DNA of 64,000 nt from Asticcacaulis currens. GTDB taxonomy: Bacteria > Pseudomonadota > Alphaproteobacteria > Caulobacterales > Caulobacteraceae. Position numbers and translations under genes: made by a program. Every line of letters starts with the position of its first letter. Position 1 is the first letter of the stretch. Shown here one piece after another: positions 9,000 through 16,979 of the stretch. Under the pieces are notes generated by a model, which saw only the letters and a program-made list of their open reading frames with translations, was not told the DNA's origin and made no database searches. The stretch covers positions 1 to 64,000 of the forward strand of contig NZ_JAQQKW010000011.1 in the NCBI RefSeq assembly GCF_028550395.1, written 5' to 3'.

Positions 9000-10010
9000 A
9001 TGGATACGGTCATCTGCGAAAGTCCCGGCAAGCTGGTGCGCATTCAGCGCGACAAACCGGTGCGACAGGCCGGTGAAGTGCTGGTTCGCGTGCGTCGCGT
9101 CGGCATCTGCGGCACGGACATGCACATTTTTCGCGGCACCCAGCCCTATCTCAGCTATCCGCGCGTCATGGGCCACGAACTCTCCGGCGAAGTGGCCGAG
9201 GCCCCGGAAGGCTCGGCGCTCAATAGCGGCGATGTGGTGTACATCATGCCCTATCTGTCGTGCGGCACCTGCGCCGCCTGCCGCAAGCGCCGTCCCAACT
9301 GCTGCATGAAGATTCAGGTGCTGGGCGTGCACCGCGACGGCGGCATGACCGAATATCTCAGCGTCCCCGAAGCCTTCGTCTTCCCGGCCACGGGTATCGG
9401 GCTGGACGAAGCCGCCATGCTGGAATTTCTCGCCATCGGCTGCCACAGCGTGCGTCGCGCGCAGGTGCAGCCCGGTCAGCGCGTGCTGGTGACCGGGGTT
9501 GGCCCCATTGGCATGGCCACGGCCCTCTTCGCCAAGCTGAAAGGCGCAGAAGTGACTGTGCTGGACGGACAGGGTACGCGCGTCGAGGTCTGCCTGAAGA
9601 CGCTCGGCATGGACCATGGGGTCGTGCTGTCACCCACCACGCGCGATGAGCTGTCGGCCCTGACCGATGGCGACTTCTATGACGCGGTGTTCGACGCCAC
9701 GGGCTCGCCCAAGGCCATCGAGGCCGGGTTCGGCTATGTCGGGCATGGCGGCACCTATGTGCTGATTTCGGTCGTCTCTGCCGACATCACCTTCAACGAT
9801 CCGGAGTTCCACAAGCGCGAAACCACCCTGCTGGGCAGCCGTAACGCCACGGTGGAAGACTTTGAAGAGGTACTGAGTGCTATCCGCGCCGGCCTGATCC
9901 CCACGGCGGCGCTCAATACGCACCGCACGACGCTCAACGACCTGCCCGACGTCCTGCCCGGCTGGACCGCCCCCGAAGCCGGGGTGATCAAGGCCTTGGT
10001 GGAGGTGTAA
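9000..10010 (+). CDS. Zinc-dependent alcohol/polyol dehydrogenase (L-galactonate/threonine dehydrogenase-like)
   Basis: A 336-residue medium-chain dehydrogenase that oxidises a sugar acid or polyol hydroxyl with NAD(P). Catalytic zinc site Cys37, His59, Glu60 (GICGTD, GHEL); structural zinc cysteines 88, 91, 94 and 102 within CGTCAACRKRRPNCC; nucleotide-binding GVGPIG near 166. The family includes L-galactonate, L-gulonate and L-threonine dehydrogenases. Neighbours (IclR regulator, fucosidase, hexuronate-type transporter) favour a sugar-acid substrate. It has its own terminator at 10150, so it is probably a separate unit from the regulator gene. Confidence 0.82.
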   Translation: MDTVICESPGKLVRIQRDKPVRQAGEVLVRVRRVGICGTDMHIFRGTQPYLSYPRVMGHELSGEVAEAPEGSALNSGDVVYIMPYLSCGTCAACRKRRPNCCMKIQVLGVHRDGGMTEYLSVPEAFVFPATGIGLDEAAMLEFLAIGCHSVRRAQVQPGQRVLVTGVGPIGMATALFAKLKGAEVTVLDGQGTRVEVCLKTLGMDHGVVLSPTTRDELSALTDGDFYDAVFDATGSPKAIEAGFGYVGHGGTYVLISVVSADITFNDPEFHKRETTLLGSRNATVEDFEEVLSAIRAGLIPTAALNTHRTTLNDLPDVLPGWTAPEAGVIKALVEV

Positions 10011-10149
10011 CCCCTCACAGACTTTTTGTGATTTGTAACTGAACTTGACACAGTCTCGCCTTGCAATTGCCGCATCGCAGCATATATGATGATCGTGTTC
10101 GATGCCTTGCATCGATTGCCCTTCCTGGGCGTTTCCTCCCTGTAAACTG

Positions 10150-10176
10150 GCCGCGCCGAGTGCGCGGCTTTTTTTT
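10150..10176 (+). terminator. Rho-independent terminator
   Basis: GCCGCGC (10150-10156) pairs with GCGCGGC (10162-10168) across a five-base loop and is followed by eight T residues. It lies 140 bases after the dehydrogenase stop and ends that transcript. Confidence 0.85.
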
Positions 10177-10259
10177 GCCTGCGACCAAAGGTCCGCGGAG
10201 CCCTTTTGACGCCTCCGTGCGAAACGGCTATCACGGTGTGATAAACCGATGGAATCGTA

Positions 10260-11009
10260 ATGTCCGAACCGACCTACAGCGCCCCTGCCCTCGAAAAGGG
10301 TATTGAGATTCTTGAGTTTCTGGCCGGACGGCCGGGCGCGCTGAGCATCGGAGACATCTGCGCCGGTGTCGGGCGTTCCAAGGCCGAAATCTACCGCATG
10401 ATCCTGACTCTGGAGGCCAGAGGCTATCTACGGCGCGATGTGGCCGGGCGCTACACCATGACCAGCCGCCTGTTCGATTTCGGCATGCTCTACCCGCCGC
10501 GCCAGAGCCTGATCGAAACGGCCCTGCCGCATATGCGCGCCCTGGCCCGCGACAGCGAGCAGTCGTGCCACATGACCGTCCTGTCGCGCGAACACATCGT
10601 CGCCATCGCCCGTGCCGAAAGCGAGAGCATGACCGCCTTCGGGGTTAAGGTCGGCTTCCGTGCCCCGGCGGCCACCGCCACGTCCGGGCGGCTGATCTTC
10701 GGCTTCCTGCCCCTGCGCGATCAGCTCAACTGGTATCACACCATGCGCGGCCGCCTTGATCGCCCCGTCCTGCGCGCCTTCCTCGATGAGGCGCGCGAAG
10801 CGAAGCGTCAGGGCTATCTGGTGCGCGACAGCGCCTATACGCTGGGCATTGTCGATCTGGCCGTGCCGATCTTCGCCGCCCGCTCACACCACGCCGTCGC
10901 CGCCCTGATCGTGCCCTTCATGACGCACGTAGTCTGCCATATGGACAAGCCGCAGGTGCTGGAGCGCCTGCGCCAGACGGCACAGGCCATTTCCAGCGAG
11001 CTTTATTAG
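10260..11009 (+). CDS. IclR-family transcriptional regulator
   Basis: A 249-residue DNA-binding regulator: winged helix-turn-helix at about 1-70 (ALEKGIEILEFLAG, then GRSKAEIYRMILTLE) and a C-terminal IclR effector domain (about 80-245). IclR proteins usually control local catabolic genes in response to a small metabolite. Likely targets are the flanking dehydrogenase and the GH43/GH95/MFS genes, by position only. The TAG stop at 11007 is also the first three bases of a dispersed repeat that continues to the stop codon of the convergent GH43 gene. Confidence 0.9.
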   Translation: MSEPTYSAPALEKGIEILEFLAGRPGALSIGDICAGVGRSKAEIYRMILTLEARGYLRRDVAGRYTMTSRLFDFGMLYPPRQSLIETALPHMRALARDSEQSCHMTVLSREHIVAIARAESESMTAFGVKVGFRAPAATATSGRLIFGFLPLRDQLNWYHTMRGRLDRPVLRAFLDEAREAKRQGYLVRDSAYTLGIVDLAVPIFAARSHHAVAALIVPFMTHVVCHMDKPQVLERLRQTAQAISSELY

Positions 11010-11143
11010 AGCGGAATGATTTCTTAGTAATCCTTCCGCTCAAGCCGCCATTGAGGCGGCGGCCAAGGTGGCAAAGCCACCGCCCAGCGAGGGGCTAAAC
11101 AAAATCTAGATATTATGTTTCTATCAAAAATCATAATGATCTA
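11007..11143 (+). repeat. Dispersed repeat family B, full copy
   Basis: A composite element: a hairpin (AGCGGAA/TTCCGCT), a second GC-rich hairpin (GCCGCC/GGCGGC), the conserved stretch at 11069-11105, and a third AT-rich stem ending ATCATAATGATCTA. A reversed copy lies at 60371-60506. Its left end TAG is the IclR stop and its right end, on the other strand, is the TAG stop of the GH43 gene. It exactly fills the space between the two convergent genes and probably terminates both. Confidence 0.78.
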
Positions 11144-12751
11144 GAGCGCTCTGTATCGAAAGTGGTGGAAGCGCGCCTCGCCTTGCCCGGCCGCATAGAA
11201 GCCCGGCTTGAGCATCAGGAAGCCCCCGCGCACATTGTGGTGATAGCCCGACACCTCCATGCCGCGGTCAAAGCGCCGCCAGGTCTGACCGTCCGCCGAG
11301 GTGTCGAAGGTCACGATATGCCGGTCGTTACGCAAGCGCATCCGCATCCGACGGCCATAGTCATGGGCCGGACGTCCCCGCTCGATGCCGTACTGATGCG
11401 TGACGAAGTTTTGGGCGTCAAACCCCAGACCGCAATAGAGCTTGGTGTCATAGAACAGCAGCAGTCCGGCGCGCACGCCCGCATCGACCTCGATCTCCAT
11501 TTCGATCTCATAGGCCGGATCACCGACTATGGTGATCAGCGGCGCACCGGAGCTTGGGGCCTCGCCCGACGCCGTGAGGTGCAGCACGCCGTTTTCGCGG
11601 CGGATACGGCTTTTCTCGTCCGGCGACGGGTTAAAGAAGTTCCACTGAATGCCGTACTTGTCGGTCGTGAAATCGTCAGACAAGGCCTGTCCGTGCACCG
11701 GCTGAAAGCCATGCGGTTTGCCGCCTTTGGGCTTCTTTATGGGCTCCGACAGGTCACCGCCGCCGAAATCAAACCAGCCGTCCTTTGACCACGTTACCGG
11801 GGCCAGAAGCGTCTGCCGCCCCAGCGTCCAGAAGCCGTTTTCATAGCCGTGATACACGCCCCACCAGTCGCCAGAAGGCCCTTCGACCAGCGTGGCGTGG
11901 CCGCGCGACCACCACTTTTCTCCCGCGGACGTCGTGCGTACCAGCGGATTGCGCGGATGGTGCTCCCACGGCCCGTTTATAGACTTCGACCGCGCCGCAA
12001 TGACCATATGCCCCGTCGGCGGGCCTGCCGTGCCGCCGACCGCCAGGATCATGTAGTAGTATTGACCGTGGCGCGTGATCTTCGGGCCCTCGGGCGAAAA
12101 GCCTTCGACCACCCAGTCGGACGGATAGCGCCACGGATCATAGACGTGCTCGACCTCACCCGCCTTCGACAGACCGTTGTCCGACAGGCGCACCCGGTCA
12201 CCGCCCGACAGGAACAGCCAGCGCGATCCGTCTTCGCCCACCGCATGGCCGGGGTCGATATGGCGCGGCAGGTCGAGGTCGATGGGCTCGGACCACGGAC
12301 CTTCGATACGGTCGGCCCAGATCACCCATGAGGTGGTCTTTGAACCCGGTGCCGAGGTCTTCTTGGTCGGGATGTAGAGGTAGTAGCGGCCCTTGTGCTG
12401 ACACAGTTCCGGGGCCCAGACCGAGCCGATATTGCGGGTCAGGGCCGGACCGATGGGCCGCCAGTTGACGAGGTCCTTCGACTGCCAGATCACCAGACCC
12501 GGATAGGCGTCGAAGGTCGAAAACGTCATGTAATAGTTGTCGCCGTCCTTCAGGATCGACGGATCGGGATGGTCCCCGGCCATGATCGGGTTGAGGAAGG
12601 TGCCGTTCCCCAGATCCGGCTGGCGCTGACCCTCTATCCCCTTGCGCCACGTGGCGGGGCCGTTTTTAGCGGGGGCGGCCCCGGCGGGCGCGCCGAACAG
12701 AAACGCCCCCATCCCCAGACCTGTGAGCGCGTGACGCCGGTTCGTGGTCAT
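11141..12751 (-). CDS. Secreted glycoside hydrolase family 43 protein
   Basis: A 536-residue exported hydrolase with a twin-arginine-like leader (TTNRRHALTGLGMG). Five-bladed propeller with GH43 hallmarks: GDHPDPSIL (base Asp, about 58), SVWAPEL (about 110), and VEGFSPEGPKI (acid Glu, about 215). A C-terminal concanavalin-like beta-sandwich (about 355-535), typical of beta-xylosidases and arabinofuranosidases, follows. Likely substrates are xylan-, arabinan- or galactan-type side chains; which cannot be told. It follows the GH95 gene on the same strand with an 83-base gap, so the two are probably co-transcribed. Confidence 0.88.
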   Translation of the reverse strand: MTTNRRHALTGLGMGAFLFGAPAGAAPAKNGPATWRKGIEGQRQPDLGNGTFLNPIMAGDHPDPSILKDGDNYYMTFSTFDAYPGLVIWQSKDLVNWRPIGPALTRNIGSVWAPELCQHKGRYYLYIPTKKTSAPGSKTTSWVIWADRIEGPWSEPIDLDLPRHIDPGHAVGEDGSRWLFLSGGDRVRLSDNGLSKAGEVEHVYDPWRYPSDWVVEGFSPEGPKITRHGQYYYMILAVGGTAGPPTGHMVIAARSKSINGPWEHHPRNPLVRTTSAGEKWWSRGHATLVEGPSGDWWGVYHGYENGFWTLGRQTLLAPVTWSKDGWFDFGGGDLSEPIKKPKGGKPHGFQPVHGQALSDDFTTDKYGIQWNFFNPSPDEKSRIRRENGVLHLTASGEAPSSGAPLITIVGDPAYEIEMEIEVDAGVRAGLLLFYDTKLYCGLGFDAQNFVTHQYGIERGRPAHDYGRRMRMRLRNDRHIVTFDTSADGQTWRRFDRGMEVSGYHHNVRGGFLMLKPGFYAAGQGEARFHHFRYRAL

Positions 12752-12834
12752 GGCACCTGTCCTTCCCCGTATTTGTTAATTGCGCGCATCTTCATTCATT
12801 TGCGCGCAATCCGTCAACCGGAAAGACCCCGCGT

Positions 12835-15189
12835 TCAGGCGGTCCGGACAAGCCCTCCCGCCCGCAGGCCAAAGGTCGCCGACTGGCCCTTTTTCAGCGC
12901 CAGCGGCAGGCGATCATCGCCCAGCACCAGCGTCGCCTTTTCGCCAAAGGCGCTGCGGATCGTCACCCGCTCCAGCGTCATGTCGGCCCAGTGGAGGTCC
13001 ACCGTAAAGCCGCCGCGCGCCTTCAGGCCCGTGACGTGTCCCTTCGGCCAGGCGGTCGGCAGGGCGGGCAACAGGATGATCTGATCGTCATAGGACTGCA
13101 TCAGCATCTCGGTCATGCCCGACGTGCCCCCGAAATTGCCGTCGATCTGGAACGGCGGGTGGGCGTCGAACATGTTGGGATAGGTGCGCTCCGGCCCCAG
13201 CAGCAGCTTGAGAATACTGTGCGTGCGCTCCCCCTCGCCCAGCCGCGCCCACAGGTTGATGCGCCAGCCGATGGCCCAGCCGGTGGACATGTCGCCGCGC
13301 AGCTCCAGCGACTTTTTGGCCGCCGCCGCCAGTTCCGGCGTCTTGCGTGTGGTGATCTGGTGCGACGGGAACAGGCCGTAGAGGTGAGAGACGTGGCGAT
13401 GGTGCAGGTCCGGTGCCTCCATATCCCAGTCGTCCTTCCACTCCTGAAGCTGACCCGCCTTGCCGATCTGGTTGGGCACCAGCCTGTCGCGCATGGCCAG
13501 GACCTCAGCGCGGAAGCCCGCATCGGTTTTGAGGATGTCCGCCGCCCGTGCCGTATTGGCGAACAGGTCGCGCAGGATCTGCATGTCCATGGTCGGCCCG
13601 GCGCAGATCGAGGTGCCGAACCTGTGTTCGTTTTCCGGCGAAATCGACGGCGCCGTGACCATGTAACCGGACGCGGGGTCCTTCACCAGCGTGTCGAGGA
13701 AGAACTGCGATGCCCCTTTGAGCAGCGGATAGATGTCTTTCAGATAGGCCGTGTCGCGGCCATAGTCGTAGCGATCCCACAGGTGCAGGCACAGCCACGC
13801 GCCGCCCATCGGCCAGGTGCCGTAGAAGGCGGCGTCAATAGGTGCCGTGGCCCGCCACAGATCGGTATTGTGGTGCGCCACCCAGCCGCGCGCCCCGTAC
13901 ATGATTCTGGCCGTTTCGGCCCCGGTCACCGAAATCTCCTTCACCAGTCGCACCAAAGGCTCGGTCAGTTCCGGCAGGGCCGTGGGCTCGGCCGGCCAGT
14001 AGTTCATCTCGGTATTGATATTGATGGTGTACTTGCCGCCCCACGGGGCGTTCAGCTTCTCGTTCCACAGGCCTTGCAGATTGGCGGGCTGCGTGCCCGG
14101 TCGCGAACACGATATCAGCAGATAGCGGCCGTACTGGTAATAAAGCGCCGCCAGCGCCGGATCGTTCTGGAATTGTGAGCGGGCAATGCGTTGCCCTGTC
14201 GGCTGATCGGCGGCTTCGGTACGGCCGAAATCGACACTGACACGCTCAAACAGCGCGCTGTGCGCCTTCAGATGCGCCGCATAGAGGTCGTCGAACGAAC
14301 GCGTCGCGGCCCTGGCCATCTGGTCTTGGGTGATGGCGGTCGGGTCGCCCGACACGTCGCGGAAGGCTTTGAAGCTGGTAGCCGCCGCCATGAAGACCAT
14401 TGCGCTGTCGGCCCCCGTCACGACCAGCTCATCCGTACCGGTGCTCTGCTGACCGCCGCTGGCCACCACGCGCACGCGGCTTTCGAAGCGCAACGCCCCG
14501 TCCTTGCCATTGTGGCCGCCATTGCGCCCGGACAGCACGATCTCCTGCGGACTTTCGATGGCCACGGTCGCCACCTGCGGCGTTTCAAACCCCAGTTGAA
14601 AGCTGATCTTCCCCGGTGTGTCGGCGCTCAGGCGCATCACCAGCACCTGATCGACCGGACTGATGAAGGTTTCGCGGGTATAGGTCACGCCGTCCTGACG
14701 ATAGGTGACGGTCGAAAGCGCCTTCGTCAGATCCAGCTCACGGCGATACCCGCTGGCATTCGACGACGGCCCGAAGGTCAGGGTCAGTTCGCCGATCGTC
14801 TGATAGGAAACCTGACTGACCGGATTGCCCATGAAGTGCGCGTCAATACGCTTTTGCGCCTCGACATATTTACCCTCGAAGATCAGCTTGCGTATTTCCG
14901 GCAGAGCCGCCGGGCCGTCGGGATTGGCCGGCTGATACGGCGCCCCGGCATACAGCGTATCTTCGTTCAGTTGCAGCCGGTCGCGCGCCACACCGCCAAA
15001 CACCATGGCCCCCAGCCGCCCGTTGCCCAGCGGCAGGGCCTCGGTCCATTCATTGGCCGGTTCGCGGTACCATAGGCGCAGATCATGGCCCGCCGGCTTC
15101 GTGGATTGCGCTTCGGCAATGGGTGGCAGCAGGGCCAGCAGGGACAGACCTGCGGACATACGGAGCGTTTCACGACGGCTGATGGTCAT
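12835..15189 (-). CDS. Glycoside hydrolase family 95 (alpha-L-fucosidase/galactosidase)
   Basis: A 784-residue secreted enzyme of family GH95, which releases terminal alpha-1,2-L-fucose or L-galactose with inversion. A Tat-type leader (ISRRETLRMSAG) ends at AEA. N-terminal domain with WTEALPLGNGRLGAMV and LNEDTLYAG; an (alpha/alpha)6 barrel containing the asparagine pair region NINTEMNYWPAEPT, the probable acid in SISPENEH, and the aspartate of QIDGNFGG, which correspond to residues known from the Bifidobacterium enzyme. Xyloglucan and arabinogalactan carry suitable fucose. It is divergent from the MFS gene, leading the unit with GH43. Confidence 0.92.
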   Translation of the reverse strand: MTISRRETLRMSAGLSLLALLPPIAEAQSTKPAGHDLRLWYREPANEWTEALPLGNGRLGAMVFGGVARDRLQLNEDTLYAGAPYQPANPDGPAALPEIRKLIFEGKYVEAQKRIDAHFMGNPVSQVSYQTIGELTLTFGPSSNASGYRRELDLTKALSTVTYRQDGVTYTRETFISPVDQVLVMRLSADTPGKISFQLGFETPQVATVAIESPQEIVLSGRNGGHNGKDGALRFESRVRVVASGGQQSTGTDELVVTGADSAMVFMAAATSFKAFRDVSGDPTAITQDQMARAATRSFDDLYAAHLKAHSALFERVSVDFGRTEAADQPTGQRIARSQFQNDPALAALYYQYGRYLLISCSRPGTQPANLQGLWNEKLNAPWGGKYTININTEMNYWPAEPTALPELTEPLVRLVKEISVTGAETARIMYGARGWVAHHNTDLWRATAPIDAAFYGTWPMGGAWLCLHLWDRYDYGRDTAYLKDIYPLLKGASQFFLDTLVKDPASGYMVTAPSISPENEHRFGTSICAGPTMDMQILRDLFANTARAADILKTDAGFRAEVLAMRDRLVPNQIGKAGQLQEWKDDWDMEAPDLHHRHVSHLYGLFPSHQITTRKTPELAAAAKKSLELRGDMSTGWAIGWRINLWARLGEGERTHSILKLLLGPERTYPNMFDAHPPFQIDGNFGGTSGMTEMLMQSYDDQIILLPALPTAWPKGHVTGLKARGGFTVDLHWADMTLERVTIRSAFGEKATLVLGDDRLPLALKKGQSATFGLRAGGLVRTA

Positions 15190-15591
15190 TTTGGGGTTCC
15201 CTCTCTGTATTGTGTTTTACGGGACAATAGCCGTTTCACGGGCGAGCGAAAGCGCGGCGTTTCAAAAAAGCGTCAGCGCGATGTTTTTCCCGCACCGGCT
15301 GTGGGTATCGGGCCGCCCGATATAAAGGTAGCTATCGGATATCCACCGTCTCATCCAACGGGTCAGGCCCTTGTCCCGACAGGTGCGCAATCGTTTTTAT
15401 TTCCCCAACGGACGTTTTGCCCCTTTTCATACCGGCAAAGGTCGGCATAGGTTGCGCCACCGGTGTCACAGACACCCCAAAACAATCAAAAGCCTCTTGG
15501 CGCGCATTTCTGAAAACGGTGCAACGGTTTTCGGACAATGCGCGACAAAACAAAAGCTAGCAATGCCGTACAGAGAAAAGGAAACGTCAGC
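15190..15591. promoter_or_regulatory. Divergent promoter region between GH95 and MFS genes
   Basis: A 402-base gap with no credible gene. It must carry promoters for both directions. Visible dyads are GGTGTC-ACA-GACACC at 15462-15476, and GAAAAC/GTTTTC arms around 15512-15532 that run into a fragment resembling repeat family A (CGCGACAAAACAAAAGC to 15557). Either dyad could be an operator; I cannot assign a regulator. Confidence 0.5.
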
Positions 15592-16905
15592 ATGAACCAA
15601 AGGCCGGACCTCGTCTATTCCACAAAGGGAATCGGACGCTATCGGTGGGTGATCTGCGCCCTGTTGTTCATCGCTATCGGTATCAACTATATCGACCGGC
15701 AGATGATCGGCATTCTGAAGCCGACGCTTCAGGATGAGCTGAAGTGGACCGAGATCGACTATGCCCACATCGTGTTCTGGTTTCAGTGCTTCTATGCGGT
15801 GGGCTTTCTGACCTTCGGGCGCATTATCGACGCGGTGGGCGTGCGCATCGGCTACGCGGTAGCCTTCACCATCTGGACCGTCGCCTCCATCGGCCACGGC
15901 CTGATCCATTCGGTGACGCAGTTTGCCATTGCCCGCTCCGTTCTGGGCTTCGGTGAGTCGGGCTCCTTCCCCGCTTCGCTCAAGGCCGTGTCGGAATGGT
16001 TCCCGCAAAAGGAGCGCGCTCAGGCCGTCGGCATCTTCAATGCCGGGACGGCGCTGGGGCCGATCGTCACCCCTCTGGTCGTGCCGGCCATTACGCTGGC
16101 CTTCGGGTGGCGCGCCGCCTTCATCTCCATCGGCATTATCACCGCCCTGTGGCTGATCGCGTGGATGATCATCTATCGCCGCCCGCAGGAACACCCGCGC
16201 GTCTCGCCCGCCGAGCTGGCGCATATCCAGTCGGACGACACGACCGCCACCGAAACCACCACGCCCGCGGCCAAAATTTCGTGGTTCAAGCTGCTGACCT
16301 TCCCTCAGACCTGGGCCTATGCGCTGGGCAAGTTCCTGACCGATCCCATCTGGTGGCTCTATCTGTTCTGGCTGCCCGACTTTCTGCACAAACGTCATGG
16401 CCTTGACCTTAAAACCTTCGGGCCGCCGCTGATCGCCATCTATATTCTGGCCGACGTCGGCTCGATCTTCGGCGGCTGGGCCTCGTCAAAGCAGTTGCAG
16501 GCCGGGCGCACCCCCAATGCGGCGCGCAAATCGACCATGCTGATGTGCGCGCTTCTGGTCACCCCCATCGTCGCGGCGCAGTTCGTCGGCAATCTGTGGG
16601 GGGCCGTGGCCATTATCGGGCTGGCCGCCGCCTCGCATCAGGCGTGGTCGGCCAATCTTATGACCCTGCCGTCGGACCTCTTCCCGAAGCAGGCCGTGGC
16701 CTCGGTCATCGGTATCGGCGGTATGGCCGGAGCCATCGGCGGTATGCTGATGACGACCTATAACGGCTATATTCTGGAGCTGTTCAAATCCTACCAGCCC
16801 ATCTTCATTGTCGCAGGCTCGGCCTATCTGATCGCCATTTTGGTCATCCATACGCTTGCCCCCCGGCTCGAAAAAGTGCCGGAAGAGAAGATTTTGAAGA
16901 ACTAA
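15592..16905 (+). CDS. MFS transporter, hexuronate/ACS type
   Basis: A 437-residue inner-membrane transporter of the anion:cation symporter family (ExuT-like), which takes up galacturonate, glucuronate or similar acids with protons. Twelve membrane segments can be traced; family signatures are NYIDRQMIGIL in the first segment and GFGESGSFPASLK around segment 4. The ATG at 15592 has AAAGGA nine bases upstream; an in-frame ATG at 15538 lies in repeat-like DNA and is less likely. Placed opposite GH95/GH43 and near pectinases, a hexuronate substrate is plausible. Confidence 0.88.
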   Translation: MNQRPDLVYSTKGIGRYRWVICALLFIAIGINYIDRQMIGILKPTLQDELKWTEIDYAHIVFWFQCFYAVGFLTFGRIIDAVGVRIGYAVAFTIWTVASIGHGLIHSVTQFAIARSVLGFGESGSFPASLKAVSEWFPQKERAQAVGIFNAGTALGPIVTPLVVPAITLAFGWRAAFISIGIITALWLIAWMIIYRRPQEHPRVSPAELAHIQSDDTTATETTTPAAKISWFKLLTFPQTWAYALGKFLTDPIWWLYLFWLPDFLHKRHGLDLKTFGPPLIAIYILADVGSIFGGWASSKQLQAGRTPNAARKSTMLMCALLVTPIVAAQFVGNLWGAVAIIGLAAASHQAWSANLMTLPSDLFPKQAVASVIGIGGMAGAIGGMLMTTYNGYILELFKSYQPIFIVAGSAYLIAILVIHTLAPRLEKVPEEKILKN

Positions 16906-16912
16906 AAAAAAC

Positions 16913-16942
16913 AAGGCCCGCTCCTGTAGGGAGCGGGCCTTT
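16913..16942 (+). terminator. Rho-independent terminator (bidirectional)
   Basis: AAGGCCCGCTCC (16913-16924) pairs with GGAGCGGGCCTT (16930-16941), preceded by an A-run and followed by TTCTTCTT. It separates the convergent MFS and exporter permease genes. Confidence 0.85.
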
Positions 16943-16979
16943 CTTCTTACTGATGCCTGATCTTCTTACTGATGCCTGA
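16942..16979. repeat. 19-base tandem duplication at the 3' end of the permease gene
   Basis: Two perfect adjacent copies of a 19-base unit beginning TCTTCTTACTGATG (16942-16960 and 16961-16979). The inner copy contains the permease stop codon and its last codons; the outer copy repeats them outside the gene. It looks like a recent slippage or duplication event. Confidence 0.85.
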
